DNA from: an uncultured Woeseiaceae bacterium
GTDB taxonomy: Bacteria; Pseudomonadota; Gammaproteobacteria; Steroidobacterales; Woeseiaceae
Direction of reading: 5' to 3'
Assembly (NCBI GenBank): GCA_947258565.1
Contig: CAMYJB010000020.1
Span: 1-50,430 of the forward strand
Length of the DNA: 50,430 nucleotides
The notes below the pieces were generated by a model. It was given only the letters and a program-made list of their open reading frames with translations, did not search any database and had not been told where the DNA came from. A program made the position numbers and the translations under genes. Position 1 is the first letter of the stretch, and the number at the start of each line of letters is the position of its first letter. Shown one piece after another: positions 8,069 through 17,213 of the stretch.

Positions 8069-8844
8069 ACGGTATGTTCTCACTGGCTGGCAGGAACGCG
8101 TTTATAACCGGCGGTACGTCCGGTATCGGCAAGGCAGTCGCGGAGGCGTTCGTCGCGCACGGCGCGCGCGTTGTCATTGCCGACATCACCGATGGTTCGG
8201 AGGTCGCAGACGCAATGGGCACGACGTTTGTCCGCGCTGACGTGTCCGACGATGACAGCGTCGCGACGGCGCTCCAGCAAGCCGTCGATGCGCTCGGTAG
8301 CAAGCTCGACATCGTCGTTCTGAATGCCGGGGTCGGCGACGTGGGGCCGACTTTCGAGCAGACCGACCAGGCACTCATCGAGAAAGTGACCAAAATCAAT
8401 CACTGGGGCGTGCTGTACGGCCTCAAGCACGCACCGGGCTTCATGAACGACGGTGGTGCCATCATTTCGACCTCATCGATGGCCGCGTTCATCAACGTGC
8501 CGGGGGCTGGCGTTTACTCGGCAGGCAAGCGCGCGGTGGTCAGCATGACCGAGATGGCGGCGCTCGAACTGGGTCCCAGGGGAATACGAGTCAATACCGT
8601 ATGCCCGGGTTACACGGCGACCGCGCTCGGCAGCGGCGAGGAGGGCGAAAAACTCTGCGAGGCCTTTACCGCGTTGGGCCGGGTGGCGACCGTCGAGGAC
8701 ATGGCCGGGGTCTACGTGTTCCTCGCCAGCCCGGCCAGCGCCTACATGACCGGCCAGGCTCTGAAAGTCGACGGTGGCTGGGACTGCGGTCCGACGAGCA
8801 GGCTGCTGGAGATGGTGACGGGTAGCGGCGAAGCGCCGGGCTAG
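8065..8844 (+). CDS. short-chain dehydrogenase/reductase
   Basis: Classical SDR of 259 residues: TGGTSGIG at the N-terminus, LNAGVG in the middle, and YSAGK as the active-site Tyr/Lys segment, followed by VNTVCPGYT. The C-terminal TGQALKVDGGW strand is normal. The ATG overlaps the previous stop (ATGA). It is the second SDR of the cluster but sits under the class-1 operator, while the SDR at 4533-5342 is under class 2, so the two probably act at different steps or on different substrates. Confidence 0.88.
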   Translation: MNGMFSLAGRNAFITGGTSGIGKAVAEAFVAHGARVVIADITDGSEVADAMGTTFVRADVSDDDSVATALQQAVDALGSKLDIVVLNAGVGDVGPTFEQTDQALIEKVTKINHWGVLYGLKHAPGFMNDGGAIISTSSMAAFINVPGAGVYSAGKRAVVSMTEMAALELGPRGIRVNTVCPGYTATALGSGEEGEKLCEAFTALGRVATVEDMAGVYVFLASPASAYMTGQALKVDGGWDCGPTSRLLEMVTGSGEAPG

Positions 8845-8857
8845 GCAGCGTGCCGGA

Positions 8858-9997
8858 ATGCGCGACGTAAACAGCCTTGCGGCGCGAACCGCCGCGATCT
8901 CCCTCAACGTCGTTTGCATCACCTACTACAACATTCTGCCGCTCGTGCTCGGCGGTGCGGCGGTCGCTCGCGGCCTCGACGAGAGTCAGCTCGGATTCGC
9001 CGCCGCCGCGTTCATGAGCGGCCTCGCGCTCATCAACTTCACCGGATTCGCCTGGATTCGGCGTTACGACTGGAGATCGCTCGTCGTGGGCGGCAACCTG
9101 GTCGCCGCGTTCGCGTTCGTTGCACCGGTCATCGTCTTCAGCTACCCGCTTTGGATTGCATGCAATGTATTGGCCGGCTGCGCAACCGGTGTGAGTTACG
9201 GGGTCAGCATCGCCTGCCTCGGCGACAGCCGGGCCCCTGAACGAAATTTCGCGCTGGCGTATGCAGCGCAGACCTTCCTGTCCGCCGGCCTTATCTTCTC
9301 GTTGCCGAAGATCGCAATCGTCTTCGACCTGTTCGAGACCGGGCAGCTGGTCGCTGCCACGCTGATGTTGCTCGGGTCGGCGCTCGTTGTGATCCTGCCA
9401 GGGCGAGGCGCCAAGTCGGGGCGGCTGCCCGAATCGAAAGGGCGCGTATCGCTGCCGCAGGGGGCTCTGGCGATGGCCCTGCTGGTGTTGTTACTCAACG
9501 TCATGGCCGAGGGCGCCATCTGGGCGTTTCTCGAACGCATCGCGGTCAGCGGCGGATTCACTACCGAGTTCGCGGCGAACGTCATGGCGTTTTCGTTCTT
9601 TGCGTCCGGAGCTGGATCGATTTTTGCCGCAGCGATCGGCGCACGCTTTGGTTCGACCGGGCCTTTCATCGTGGCCGTGTGCTTTTCCATTGCGTCGGTC
9701 TGGGTATTGTGGGCCGCTGGCGACGAGGCCGTGTTCTTCGCCGGGGTCATGCTGTTTGCGCTCGCCTGGAACCTCGGGTCACCGTACCGCATGGCGCTGG
9801 CGACCCGGGCAGACGTCAGCGGCCGCTACTCGACCTTCGTACCCGCGATGCAGACGCTCGGCGCCGCGCTGGGCCCCGCCGTCGCCGGACTGCTCGTCAT
9901 CGATGGTTCGTTCCTGTTCGTCTATGCGATGAGTACGGCAGCATGGGTTATGACGGTCATCCTTTTCCTGGTTGCTCAGCGACGCCTCAGAGCGTGA
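8858..9997 (+). CDS. MFS transporter
   Basis: 379 residues, almost wholly hydrophobic with about 12 predicted helices and a central loop near 185-200 (charged GRGAKSGRLPESKGR). It belongs to the major facilitator superfamily and closely resembles the other MFS protein of the cluster at 19588-20787: both have YN(I/V)LPL, then FAW/FFWIRR before helix 3. Last gene of the class-1 VOC operon. It overlaps the convergent aldehyde dehydrogenase gene by 11 bases. Import of the substrate or export of an intermediate are both possible. Confidence 0.82.
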   Translation: MRDVNSLAARTAAISLNVVCITYYNILPLVLGGAAVARGLDESQLGFAAAAFMSGLALINFTGFAWIRRYDWRSLVVGGNLVAAFAFVAPVIVFSYPLWIACNVLAGCATGVSYGVSIACLGDSRAPERNFALAYAAQTFLSAGLIFSLPKIAIVFDLFETGQLVAATLMLLGSALVVILPGRGAKSGRLPESKGRVSLPQGALAMALLVLLLNVMAEGAIWAFLERIAVSGGFTTEFAANVMAFSFFASGAGSIFAAAIGARFGSTGPFIVAVCFSIASVWVLWAAGDEAVFFAGVMLFALAWNLGSPYRMALATRADVSGRYSTFVPAMQTLGAALGPAVAGLLVIDGSFLFVYAMSTAAWVMTVILFLVAQRRLRA

Positions 9998-11486
9998 TCC
10001 AGACCGCCTTCGTGCGCGTGAAGTGCTGCAGCTGCTCGGGCCCCATGTCCTTGCCGAAGCCCGACTGCCTGAAGCCGCCGCAGGGCATACTGCTGTCGAC
10101 GATGTCGTGATTGTTGATCCACACGGTGCCGGCGTCGAGCTGGTCCGAATAGCGCAATGCTCTCGAGATGTCGCGTGTCCAGATGCTCGCCGCGAGGCCG
10201 TAGATGTTGTCATTGGCCATGCGGATCGCCTCGTCGTCGGATTCGAACTTCAGGATGGTCAGCACGGGGCCGAAGATCTCCTCCTGGACGATAGTCAGGT
10301 CATTGCGTTCCGCTGCGAACAGCGTCGGCTCCACAAAGTAGCCAGGGGAGTCCGGCGTATTGCCGCCATAGATCAGCTCTGCGCCTTCCGCCTTACCCTT
10401 GTCGATGTAGCCGACGATGCTCGAGAGCGCCGACTCCGAAATGACGGGACCCATGTCGCATTCTGGGTCGAGGCCCGGTGCGATTTTCATTGCGCTGGTC
10501 ATGGCTTCCAGTTCCCTGACGACGTCGTCATAGATCGATGCATGCGCGTACAGGCGCGAGCCGGCACTGCATACCTGGCCGGCATTGAAGTAGACGCTCC
10601 AGCGCGTTGCCGCGGCTACGGCTTTCGGATCCGCGTCGTCGAATACGACCATGGGCGACTTGCCGCCGAGTTCCAGCGTCACCGGCGACAACGCACGGCC
10701 CGCCGCCTCGCCGACCATGCGGCCGACCGGGGTCGAACCCGTGAACGACACCTTGTCCACGCCGGGATTACCTGCGAGGTAGTTGCCGATGCTGCTGCCG
10801 CGCCCGGTGACGACGTTGATGACGCCCGCCGGGAGACCGGCCTCTTCGCACAGACGCGCAAAGTACAGCATGGACAAAGATGTCTGTTGCGCAGGCTTGA
10901 CCACCATCGTGCAGCCGGCGGCGAGGGCGGCGGCCATTTTCCACATCGCCATGTTGAAGGGCCAGTTCCAGGGCACGATCGCCGCAACGACACCGATGGG
11001 CTGCCGCACGGTCCAGGCGAGATGTTCGCCCGGGATCGACACCTGGCGGGTTGCACCGTCCAGCTTGGTCGCGAAACCGGCCATGTAGCGCAACAGGTCC
11101 GCCGCGCCGAGGATATCCATTTCGATACAGGGGCCGATCGCCTTGCCGTTGTCGATGGTCTCGATCTCGCCAAGCGTCTGCGCATGCGCTTCGATGGCAT
11201 CGGCGAGCTTCAGCAGCAGGCGTTCGCGTTGCGCCGGCTTCATCGCGGCCCAGGGCCCTGCATCGAGTGCCCTCCGCGCGGCGCCGATCGCACGATCGAC
11301 GTCGGCGTTTGACGCCGCAGGCACCGAGGTAAGGCGACTCGCCGTGGCCGGCTCGGTGACGTCGATTCTCTCGTCGCTGCCAACGAACTCGCCGCCGATG
11401 TACATGCGCTGCGTGTCGCGCAGAAACGCCTCGGTTTCGGGCGTCACCCCGTAGTTCTGCAGCATGCTTTCGATAGCCGGGTTCAT
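9987..11486 (-). CDS. aldehyde dehydrogenase (NAD-type)
   Basis: 499 residues, the full length of the class. PWNWPFNM, the cofactor-site KPAQQTS, FTGSTPVG, the catalytic base in LELGGKSP and the catalytic cysteine C306 in GQVCSAGSR are all present. It should oxidise an aldehyde to the acid with NAD(P). ATG 11486 has GAGG eight bases upstream. Monocistronic, under the class-1 operator at 11545-11581, so it is likely co-expressed with the VOC operon. Its substrate could be an aldehyde made by one of the cluster's alcohol dehydrogenases or by the phospho-lyase. Confidence 0.93.
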   Translation of the reverse strand: MNPAIESMLQNYGVTPETEAFLRDTQRMYIGGEFVGSDERIDVTEPATASRLTSVPAASNADVDRAIGAARRALDAGPWAAMKPAQRERLLLKLADAIEAHAQTLGEIETIDNGKAIGPCIEMDILGAADLLRYMAGFATKLDGATRQVSIPGEHLAWTVRQPIGVVAAIVPWNWPFNMAMWKMAAALAAGCTMVVKPAQQTSLSMLYFARLCEEAGLPAGVINVVTGRGSSIGNYLAGNPGVDKVSFTGSTPVGRMVGEAAGRALSPVTLELGGKSPMVVFDDADPKAVAAATRWSVYFNAGQVCSAGSRLYAHASIYDDVVRELEAMTSAMKIAPGLDPECDMGPVISESALSSIVGYIDKGKAEGAELIYGGNTPDSPGYFVEPTLFAAERNDLTIVQEEIFGPVLTILKFESDDEAIRMANDNIYGLAASIWTRDISRALRYSDQLDAGTVWINNHDIVDSSMPCGGFRQSGFGKDMGPEQLQHFTRTKAVWITL

Positions 11487-11544
11487 GGCGGTTACCTCGC
11501 TTTGTTCGGACCGCTATCGTCTTCGGGACGCCGCTCCCAGGCAA

Positions 11545-11581
11545 CGGCTTTTGAGGACAGATTATATGGCTTTTAAGGACA
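11545..11581 (-). promoter_or_regulatory. class-1 operator (aldehyde dehydrogenase)
   Basis: Minus strand: TGTCCTTAAAAGCCA (11581-11567) and TGTCCTCAAAAGCC (11559-11546), starts 22 bp apart, the same sequence and step as the pair at 6588-6624 and in the same orientation to its gene. The gene-proximal end is 59 bases from the ATG at 11486. No strong -10 is visible at the position that works for the VOC operon; GATAGC (11519-11514) is the nearest, so the promoter may depend strongly on the activator. Confidence 0.68.
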
Positions 11582-11630
11582 ATCTGGCCGTGGAACCGTT
11601 GTCAGCAATGAGTTAACAGCGCGATATCAT

Positions 11631-11688
11631 AAATATCATGAATAGGGTCACAAATATCATTTGTGGACACGGCCGTCGCTCGTAGACT
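11631..11688 (+). promoter_or_regulatory. class-2 operator/promoter copy C (FadE-type gene)
   Basis: Two perfect half-sites AAATATCAT at 11631-11639 and 11652-11660, 21 bp apart, with GGGTCAC just before the second; 22 bases later comes TAGACT (11683-11688) as -10. This is the copy in which both half-sites are identical. It lies head to head with the class-1 site of the aldehyde dehydrogenase (11545-11581), mirroring the arrangement at 6514-6624. Confidence 0.78.
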
Positions 11689-11720
11689 ATCGAAATCCAC
11701 TCATACGGATGGAGCTCAAG

Positions 11721-14021
11721 ATGCAATCCCTGGTCCTCGTAATCGTTGCCGCGGCGGTGTTGACGCTCGCACTTCCGCCACTGCGTCGAAACCTCGTCAG
11801 CCGCCACGTACTGAAATGGTTTCGCTCGGTCTTGCCGCCCATGTCGTCCACCGAGAAGGCCGCGATCGACGCCGGCACCACCTGGTGGGACGCCGAGGTG
11901 TTCAGCGGTAAACCCGATTGGCATAAATTGCTGCGCGTGGAGCCTTCCGCCCTGAGCGACGAGGAGCAGGCGTTTCTCGACGGGCCGGTCGAGGAGCTTT
12001 GCAAAATGCTCGATGACTGGGCCATCAATAACGAACTCAATGACCTGCCCGAGAGCGTCTGGGAGTTCCTCAAGGTAAAGCGTTTCTTCGGCATGATTAT
12101 TCCGAAGGCGCACGGCGGGCTCGAGTTCTCACCGCGCGGCCAGTCCGAGGTCGTCATGAAGGTTGCAACGCGCAGTCCGGCCGCCGCGATTACGGTCATG
12201 GTGCCGAATTCACTCGGGCCGGCGGAACTGCTTTTGCATTACGGTACTGACGCGCAGCAGAGCCACTATCTGCCGCGCCTGGCCGCGGGCGAGGAAATCC
12301 CGGCGTTTGCGCTGACGAGCACGCATGCCGGCTCGGATGCGGGCGCGATGCCCGACAGCGGCGTCGTCTGCCGTGGTACTTACAACGGTGAGGAAACGCT
12401 CGGTTTTCGCGTCAACTGGGACAAGCGGTACATCACGCTGGCACCGGTATGCACGGTGCTCGGGCTTGCGTTCAAGGCATTCGATCCCGACGGCTTGCTG
12501 GGCGAGCGGCAGAACCTCGGCATTACCTGCGCGTTGATCCCGGCGCAGACACCGGGGGTCTCGACCGGTGCGCGGCACGAACCCGGCAGTGCATTCCTGA
12601 ATGGCACGACCTCCGGCACCGACGTCTTCGTTCCCATGGAATGGGTCATCGGCGGCCAACAGCAGATCGGCGAGGGATGGAAGATGCTGATGAACTGCCT
12701 GTCGGTGGGACGCGCGATTTCGCTGCCGGCGCTGGGTACGGCGGCCGGCAAGCTGACGAGCCGCTCCACGGGCGCCTATGCGCGCGTGCGCAAGCAATTC
12801 AGGACGCCGATCGGGAAATTCGAGGGCGTGGGTGAAGCGTTGGGGCGTATTGCCGGACTGACTTATCGCATGGACGCGTCGCGGTTGCTCGCGGCAAGCG
12901 CACTGGCGGACGGCGAAAAACCCGCCGTGATTTCGGCGATACTCAAGTACCACAACACCGAGGGCCTGCGGCAGGTAATCAACGACGCCGTGGACGTCCA
13001 CGCCGGTCGCGCGATTTGCGGCGGCCCGACGAACTACCTGCGCAGCACCTATGACATCGCTCCCGTTGCGATAACGGTGGAAGGCGCAAACATCCTCACG
13101 CGCAGCATGATTATCTTCGGTCAGGGCGCCATCCGCTGCCATCCATTCGTGCTCGGCGAGATGACGGCTGCGGCCGACACCGATGAGCGCGCCGGACTTG
13201 CCGAATTCGACCGGCTGTTGTTCCGGCATATTCGCTACACCACCATGAACGCGATTCGCGCACTGTTGCACGGTTTGAGCGGTGCGCGATTCGCAAGCTC
13301 TCCGCGCGCCGGCGAACTCGGTTACTACTATCGACAGCTTACTCGCATGAGCGCCGCTTTTTCATTCCTGGCCGATACGGCGCTGCTCACGCTGGGCGGC
13401 GAACTCAAGCGTCGCGAGAGCCTGTCGGCACGCTTCGGCGATGTGCTGAGTCACCTGTACATGGCATCCGCCGTGCTGAAGCGCTTCGAGGATGACGGCG
13501 CGCCGGATGCCGATCGTCCGTTCGTCGACTGGGCCGTGAGCGATTCACTCGCCATCATCCAGGAGCGATTACTCGCAATCCTCGACAACTTCCCGTCCCG
13601 TTTTCTCGGCAAGTTGCTCAGGGTCCCCACGTTTCCGCTCGGACGGCCCTACCGCGGGCCGTCGGATGAAGTGACACAACGGCTTGCCGGGCTCCTGTTG
13701 TCGCCATCGGACAGCCGCGACCGGCTTACCCGTGGCATGTTCGTGCCAAAGGGCGAGGGGGTCGGCCTGCTCGACGCCTTGCTGGAGCAGGCCGATAACA
13801 TCGAGCCCGTCGTGCGCGCGGCAGCAAAGCATGCGGGCAGCGAGACGCGCCTCTGGACCGACGAGGAAGCGATCGCGAGGGCGAAGGACGACGGTGCCGT
13901 AACGGACATCGAGGCAGCGAAGCTGACGGATTACCGCAAACAGCTTCTTGCAGCGATCGCCGTCGAAGCCTTCGAACCGCAGGCCGGCGGAAATACCGCA
14001 AGGATCGGCGAGTCCGCGTGA
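11721..14021 (+). CDS. acyl-CoA dehydrogenase, FadE type
   Basis: Large (766 residues) acyl-CoA dehydrogenase of the FadE class, which introduces the trans-2 double bond at the first step of beta-oxidation using FAD. An N-terminal hydrophobic anchor (2-22) precedes the conserved FFGMIIPKAHGGLEFS and ALTSTHAGSDAG segments. The catalytic glutamate is E454 in VEGANILTRSMIIFGQG. The long C-terminal extension is characteristic of FadE (about 814 residues in E. coli). ATG 11721 is chosen because GGAG lies seven bases upstream; a TTG at 11661 touches the operator. Monocistronic, under operator copy C. It implies an acyl chain, or a carboxylic side chain, in the pathway. Confidence 0.9.
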   Translation: MQSLVLVIVAAAVLTLALPPLRRNLVSRHVLKWFRSVLPPMSSTEKAAIDAGTTWWDAEVFSGKPDWHKLLRVEPSALSDEEQAFLDGPVEELCKMLDDWAINNELNDLPESVWEFLKVKRFFGMIIPKAHGGLEFSPRGQSEVVMKVATRSPAAAITVMVPNSLGPAELLLHYGTDAQQSHYLPRLAAGEEIPAFALTSTHAGSDAGAMPDSGVVCRGTYNGEETLGFRVNWDKRYITLAPVCTVLGLAFKAFDPDGLLGERQNLGITCALIPAQTPGVSTGARHEPGSAFLNGTTSGTDVFVPMEWVIGGQQQIGEGWKMLMNCLSVGRAISLPALGTAAGKLTSRSTGAYARVRKQFRTPIGKFEGVGEALGRIAGLTYRMDASRLLAASALADGEKPAVISAILKYHNTEGLRQVINDAVDVHAGRAICGGPTNYLRSTYDIAPVAITVEGANILTRSMIIFGQGAIRCHPFVLGEMTAAADTDERAGLAEFDRLLFRHIRYTTMNAIRALLHGLSGARFASSPRAGELGYYYRQLTRMSAAFSFLADTALLTLGGELKRRESLSARFGDVLSHLYMASAVLKRFEDDGAPDADRPFVDWAVSDSLAIIQERLLAILDNFPSRFLGKLLRVPTFPLGRPYRGPSDEVTQRLAGLLLSPSDSRDRLTRGMFVPKGEGVGLLDALLEQADNIEPVVRAAAKHAGSETRLWTDEEAIARAKDDGAVTDIEAAKLTDYRKQLLAAIAVEAFEPQAGGNTARIGESA

Positions 14022-14043
14022 GGGGAAAATGGGCCTTCCGTTG

Positions 14044-14997
14044 CTAGCTGTTGCGCTTACATCCGGGCATCGAGCACAGCATCTCGAAGAGCAGGTTCGC
14101 CGCCAGCAACGACGTATTGCCGGACGTATCGTAGGGCGGCGATACCTCGACGAGGTCGCAGCCGACCAGGTTCAGGCCGAAGCAGCCGCGGATGATCTCG
14201 ACGCCCTGAGAGGCCATCAGGCCGCCGGGCTCCGGAGTGCCGGTACCCGGCGCGACCGAGGGGTCGAGGCCGTCGATGTCGAAGCTCAGGTAGGTCGGCC
14301 CATCCGGCCCGATCATGTCCCGCACTTCGTCCATCAATGGCGCGAGGGACCGGTACCAGCATTCCTCGGCGGTCACTACCCGCACACCGCGGTCACGGGA
14401 CCAGTCGAAGTCTTCGGCCGAGTAGCCGGTCGTGCGAAGGCCGATCTGCACCATCCTGTGCGGGTCGATCAGGCCCTCCTCGATCGCGCGCCGGAATATC
14501 GTGCCGTGCGTAATCTTCTCGCCGAACATGCGGTCGTTGATGTCCGCGTGCGCGTCGACGTGCACCATGGCGACGGGACCGTGCACCTTGTGAATCGCAC
14601 GCAATATCGGCAGCGTTATCGTGTGGTCGCCACCGACCGCAGCCGGCTTTGCACCCTGAGCGAGGATGTCGTCGAAGAACGCTTCGATGATGTCGATCGA
14701 CTGCAGCAGATTGAAACTGTTCAACGCCACGTCGCCCACGTCGGCAACCTGGAACGAGTCGAAAGGCGCCGCACCGGTCGCCATGCAGTAGGGTCGGACC
14801 ATCACGGATTCGTTGCGAATCTGCCGCGGGCCGAAGCGTGTACCCGCGCGATTGCTCGTACCGATGTCGAGGCCGACACCCGCGATTGCGATGTCGAGAC
14901 CGGCGGCCGTCTCCTGCGAGGGCAGACGAAACATGGTGCCCGGTCCTGCGTAGCGGGGCATCTCGTTGCCGCCGAGGGGCTGGTTGAAATTAGTCAT
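14044..14997 (-). CDS. guanidinobutyrase/guanidinopropionase-like ureohydrolase
   Basis: Ureohydrolase of 317 residues that should release urea from a guanidino acid. The N-terminal NQPLGGNEMPRYAG and the internal MATGAAPFDS are the signature of the Pseudomonas GbuA/GpuA group rather than of SpeB agmatinase. Manganese ligands are visible: H125 in GGDHT, D148, H150 and D152 in DAHAD, D240 and D242 in SFDIDG. 4-Guanidinobutyrate or 3-guanidinopropionate are the best guesses; agmatine is less likely. It follows the AraC regulator at 15046-16071 by 48 bases on the same strand, so they are probably co-transcribed. No strong Shine-Dalgarno precedes the ATG. Confidence 0.85.
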   Translation of the reverse strand: MTNFNQPLGGNEMPRYAGPGTMFRLPSQETAAGLDIAIAGVGLDIGTSNRAGTRFGPRQIRNESVMVRPYCMATGAAPFDSFQVADVGDVALNSFNLLQSIDIIEAFFDDILAQGAKPAAVGGDHTITLPILRAIHKVHGPVAMVHVDAHADINDRMFGEKITHGTIFRRAIEEGLIDPHRMVQIGLRTTGYSAEDFDWSRDRGVRVVTAEECWYRSLAPLMDEVRDMIGPDGPTYLSFDIDGLDPSVAPGTGTPEPGGLMASQGVEIIRGCFGLNLVGCDLVEVSPPYDTSGNTSLLAANLLFEMLCSMPGCKRNS

Positions 14998-15045
14998 TGC
15001 CGAAGTCTAATCAAATTGCCGGAGGGTGAGCATACCCTGTTTCGC

Positions 15046-16071
15046 TCACGCGGCTTGATGCCGATCGCGATGTTCGCCTGGCGTGCAGCCCGTCAGTCGT
15101 CGGAATACGCGATACAGGTTGGTGGCGTCGGCATAGCCGACGAGCGCGGCAACCTCGCTGACGGGCAAGGTCGTCTCTTCGAGGTAATGCTTCGCCATCG
15201 CGATGCGGAAATCGCGGACGACGTCCTGGTAGGACGTGCCTTCCGCTTTGAGTTGCCGGCGCAGCGTGCGGGCGCCCACGTGCATGTAGCGCGCCATCTC
15301 CTCCATGCCGGGGACCGCGCCCGGGGCACTCGCCAGTCGCCGGTGTATTTCCGCGACCAGGCCTGCGCGCAGGTTGAGGGTTTCCAGCAGCCGCTCGCAT
15401 TGCACCGCGCACAGCGCAGCAATGGACTGGTCGGCATACTCGAGCGGCCGGTCGAGACGCCGCGCGGGGAAAATCGCCGTGGTTTCGGTGTTGTCGAAGC
15501 TGACGGTACAACCGAGGTGTTCCTCGTAATAGCCCTGCTCCCCCGTTGCGGGATAACCGAGCCGCACGTGCTCGAAGAATTTCGACGTGCGGCTGACCTG
15601 CTGGCACACCTGGTTCCAGCTGGCAAGCCACTCCTGCACCACGTAACGATGGGCGAGCGGCGACATTCGCCAGCGGCCGCGCCGGGGCACCACGATCAAC
15701 GCGGCCGTGGCTCCCGACTCGGCGAACGACATACTGAGCAGGGGGCCCTGCAGGTACTGGTAACGGACGAAGCGCTGGACGCTTTCGCGAAGCGTCGGGC
15801 TGGAGAGCAGCGCGTAGCCGACTACGCCGTGCTCGAGGAGCGTGGTGCTCTCGCCGACCTGGAACCCCAGGTCCGGTATCTCCGGGTAGCGCCTGACCGC
15901 CAGCTCGACGGCGTCCAGGTAGTCGGAAATGGAAACAGGCCTGTCGCGATCCCCCGGCACTGCCGGGCCGAGGTTTGCGGCCTCGAGCACCGGGCCGGCG
16001 TCCACGTCCGCCGCTTCGAGGACCTCGACGAGCTTGATCAGGTAGATCGCCTTGGTGGTTTCTATCGCCAA
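15046..16071 (-). CDS. AraC-family regulator (arabinose_bd-type N-terminus)
   Basis: 341 residues. The N-terminal two thirds resemble the effector domain found in OruR/ArgR-like AraC proteins (Pfam Arabinose_bd); the C-terminal 100 residues carry two helix-turn-helix units, around MHVGARTLRRQLKAEG and VSEVAALVGYADATNLYR. The start is TTG at 16071 with GGAG about seven bases upstream. It is divergent from a second AraC gene (73 bases between the starts) and is followed by the guanidinobutyrase-like gene. It is a candidate to read one of the two operator classes of the cluster; which one cannot be told from sequence. Confidence 0.87.
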   Translation of the reverse strand: MAIETTKAIYLIKLVEVLEAADVDAGPVLEAANLGPAVPGDRDRPVSISDYLDAVELAVRRYPEIPDLGFQVGESTTLLEHGVVGYALLSSPTLRESVQRFVRYQYLQGPLLSMSFAESGATAALIVVPRRGRWRMSPLAHRYVVQEWLASWNQVCQQVSRTSKFFEHVRLGYPATGEQGYYEEHLGCTVSFDNTETTAIFPARRLDRPLEYADQSIAALCAVQCERLLETLNLRAGLVAEIHRRLASAPGAVPGMEEMARYMHVGARTLRRQLKAEGTSYQDVVRDFRIAMAKHYLEETTLPVSEVAALVGYADATNLYRVFRRLTGCTPGEHRDRHQAA

Positions 16072-16144
16072 CGAAAACTCCGAGCTCCCGCCTTCGGGCC
16101 CGAGCTGTCACGTTACACTTGTTACCCTCGTCCAGCGAGCCGTC

Positions 16145-17185
16145 ATGTATGACATTCCCCTGAAACTGGAGTCCCGCGCGGCCGAGCAGAGCAAGATCTC
16201 GGCAAACTTCCTGACACGAATGGCGGAAGTCCTGCGCGAGCCCGACCAGCAGCGCCTGTTCGAGGTGGCACTGAGCCGCGCAGGCATCAACCAGAACAAC
16301 ATTCTCGAGCGTCGCGACATCGAACAGCAGCAGGTCGACAGGGTGGTGCAGGATGTGTTGCGGAACGTTCCGGACATCACGCTGCGCATGTTCGCCCGGG
16401 CCGAACTGTCCGACCTCGGCATCATGGGCTATGCAGCGATCAACAGCGGCACCGTGGGCCGGGCACTCGACCTCATGTATCAATACCACGAGCTGACGTC
16501 GGACCGATACTACGACACCTTTGCGATCGAGGACGGTGTGGCCGTTGTTACGCCTACGCCACGGCTGCGTCACATGGAGAACTTCAAGAACATCGCCGAA
16601 GACAGCCTTGCCGGGAACTGGCGCGTACTCAATCTGCTGCTCGGCCCCGACGTAGATACGTCCGGCGCAAAGGTCTGTTTCGACTTCCCGGCGCCCGAGT
16701 ACGAGCAGTCGTTCCAGGACGTGTTTGCCTGCAAAATAGTGTTCGAGGCCGAGCGCAACGAGCTGCGGTATCCGGCTGAGTGGCTCGCTCTGCCGGTCGC
16801 TAGCGCGAACCAGACCCTGGCCGACGTCTGCACGGCCATGTGCGACCGGTTGCTGGGTGCGCAGAAGTCACGGGACACCGCGCAGGTCGTGCGCCGCCTG
16901 TTGCTGAGCCGGCCCGGGCGCCGCATGTACCGCCTGGAGGAGGCCGCCGCCGAGCTCAACCTGTCGCCGGGGCAACTGCGCAAGCGCCTGTATCGCGCAG
17001 GGACCAGTTACAAGCAGATCGTGCTGGAGATCCGCATGGCGCTCGCGCAGCACTACCTGCAGGATACCGCGCTACCCGTGCAGGAGATCGCCTACCTGCT
17101 GGACTACTCGCAGCCGGCGCCGTTCAGTCGCGCGTTCAAGGCATATTTCGGCGTCTCCCCCGAGCACAGCCGCAACCGGACCTGA
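16145..17185 (+). CDS. AraC-family regulator (second)
   Basis: 346 residues from ATG 16145. The same two-part layout as its divergent neighbour: effector domain, then helix-turn-helix units around LNLSPGQLRKRLYRAG and VQEIAYLLDYSQPAPFSR. Upstream in-frame codons to 16052 overlap the neighbouring regulator and do not look like protein. It ends 43 bases before the region of operator copy D and the TonB receptor. Two related regulators and two operator classes in one cluster make a one-to-one pairing likely, but this is inference. Confidence 0.85.
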   Translation: MYDIPLKLESRAAEQSKISANFLTRMAEVLREPDQQRLFEVALSRAGINQNNILERRDIEQQQVDRVVQDVLRNVPDITLRMFARAELSDLGIMGYAAINSGTVGRALDLMYQYHELTSDRYYDTFAIEDGVAVVTPTPRLRHMENFKNIAEDSLAGNWRVLNLLLGPDVDTSGAKVCFDFPAPEYEQSFQDVFACKIVFEAERNELRYPAEWLALPVASANQTLADVCTAMCDRLLGAQKSRDTAQVVRRLLLSRPGRRMYRLEEAAAELNLSPGQLRKRLYRAGTSYKQIVLEIRMALAQHYLQDTALPVQEIAYLLDYSQPAPFSRAFKAYFGVSPEHSRNRT

Positions 17186-17213
17186 TCCGGAGGCGCCGGA
17201 TCCCCTGAAGCTG

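Noticed and set aside
13948..16152. Rightward open frame of 734 codons
   Set aside because: It runs antisense to the guanidinobutyrase-like and AraC genes; composition is Arg/His/Val-rich shadow sequence typical of GC-rich DNA.
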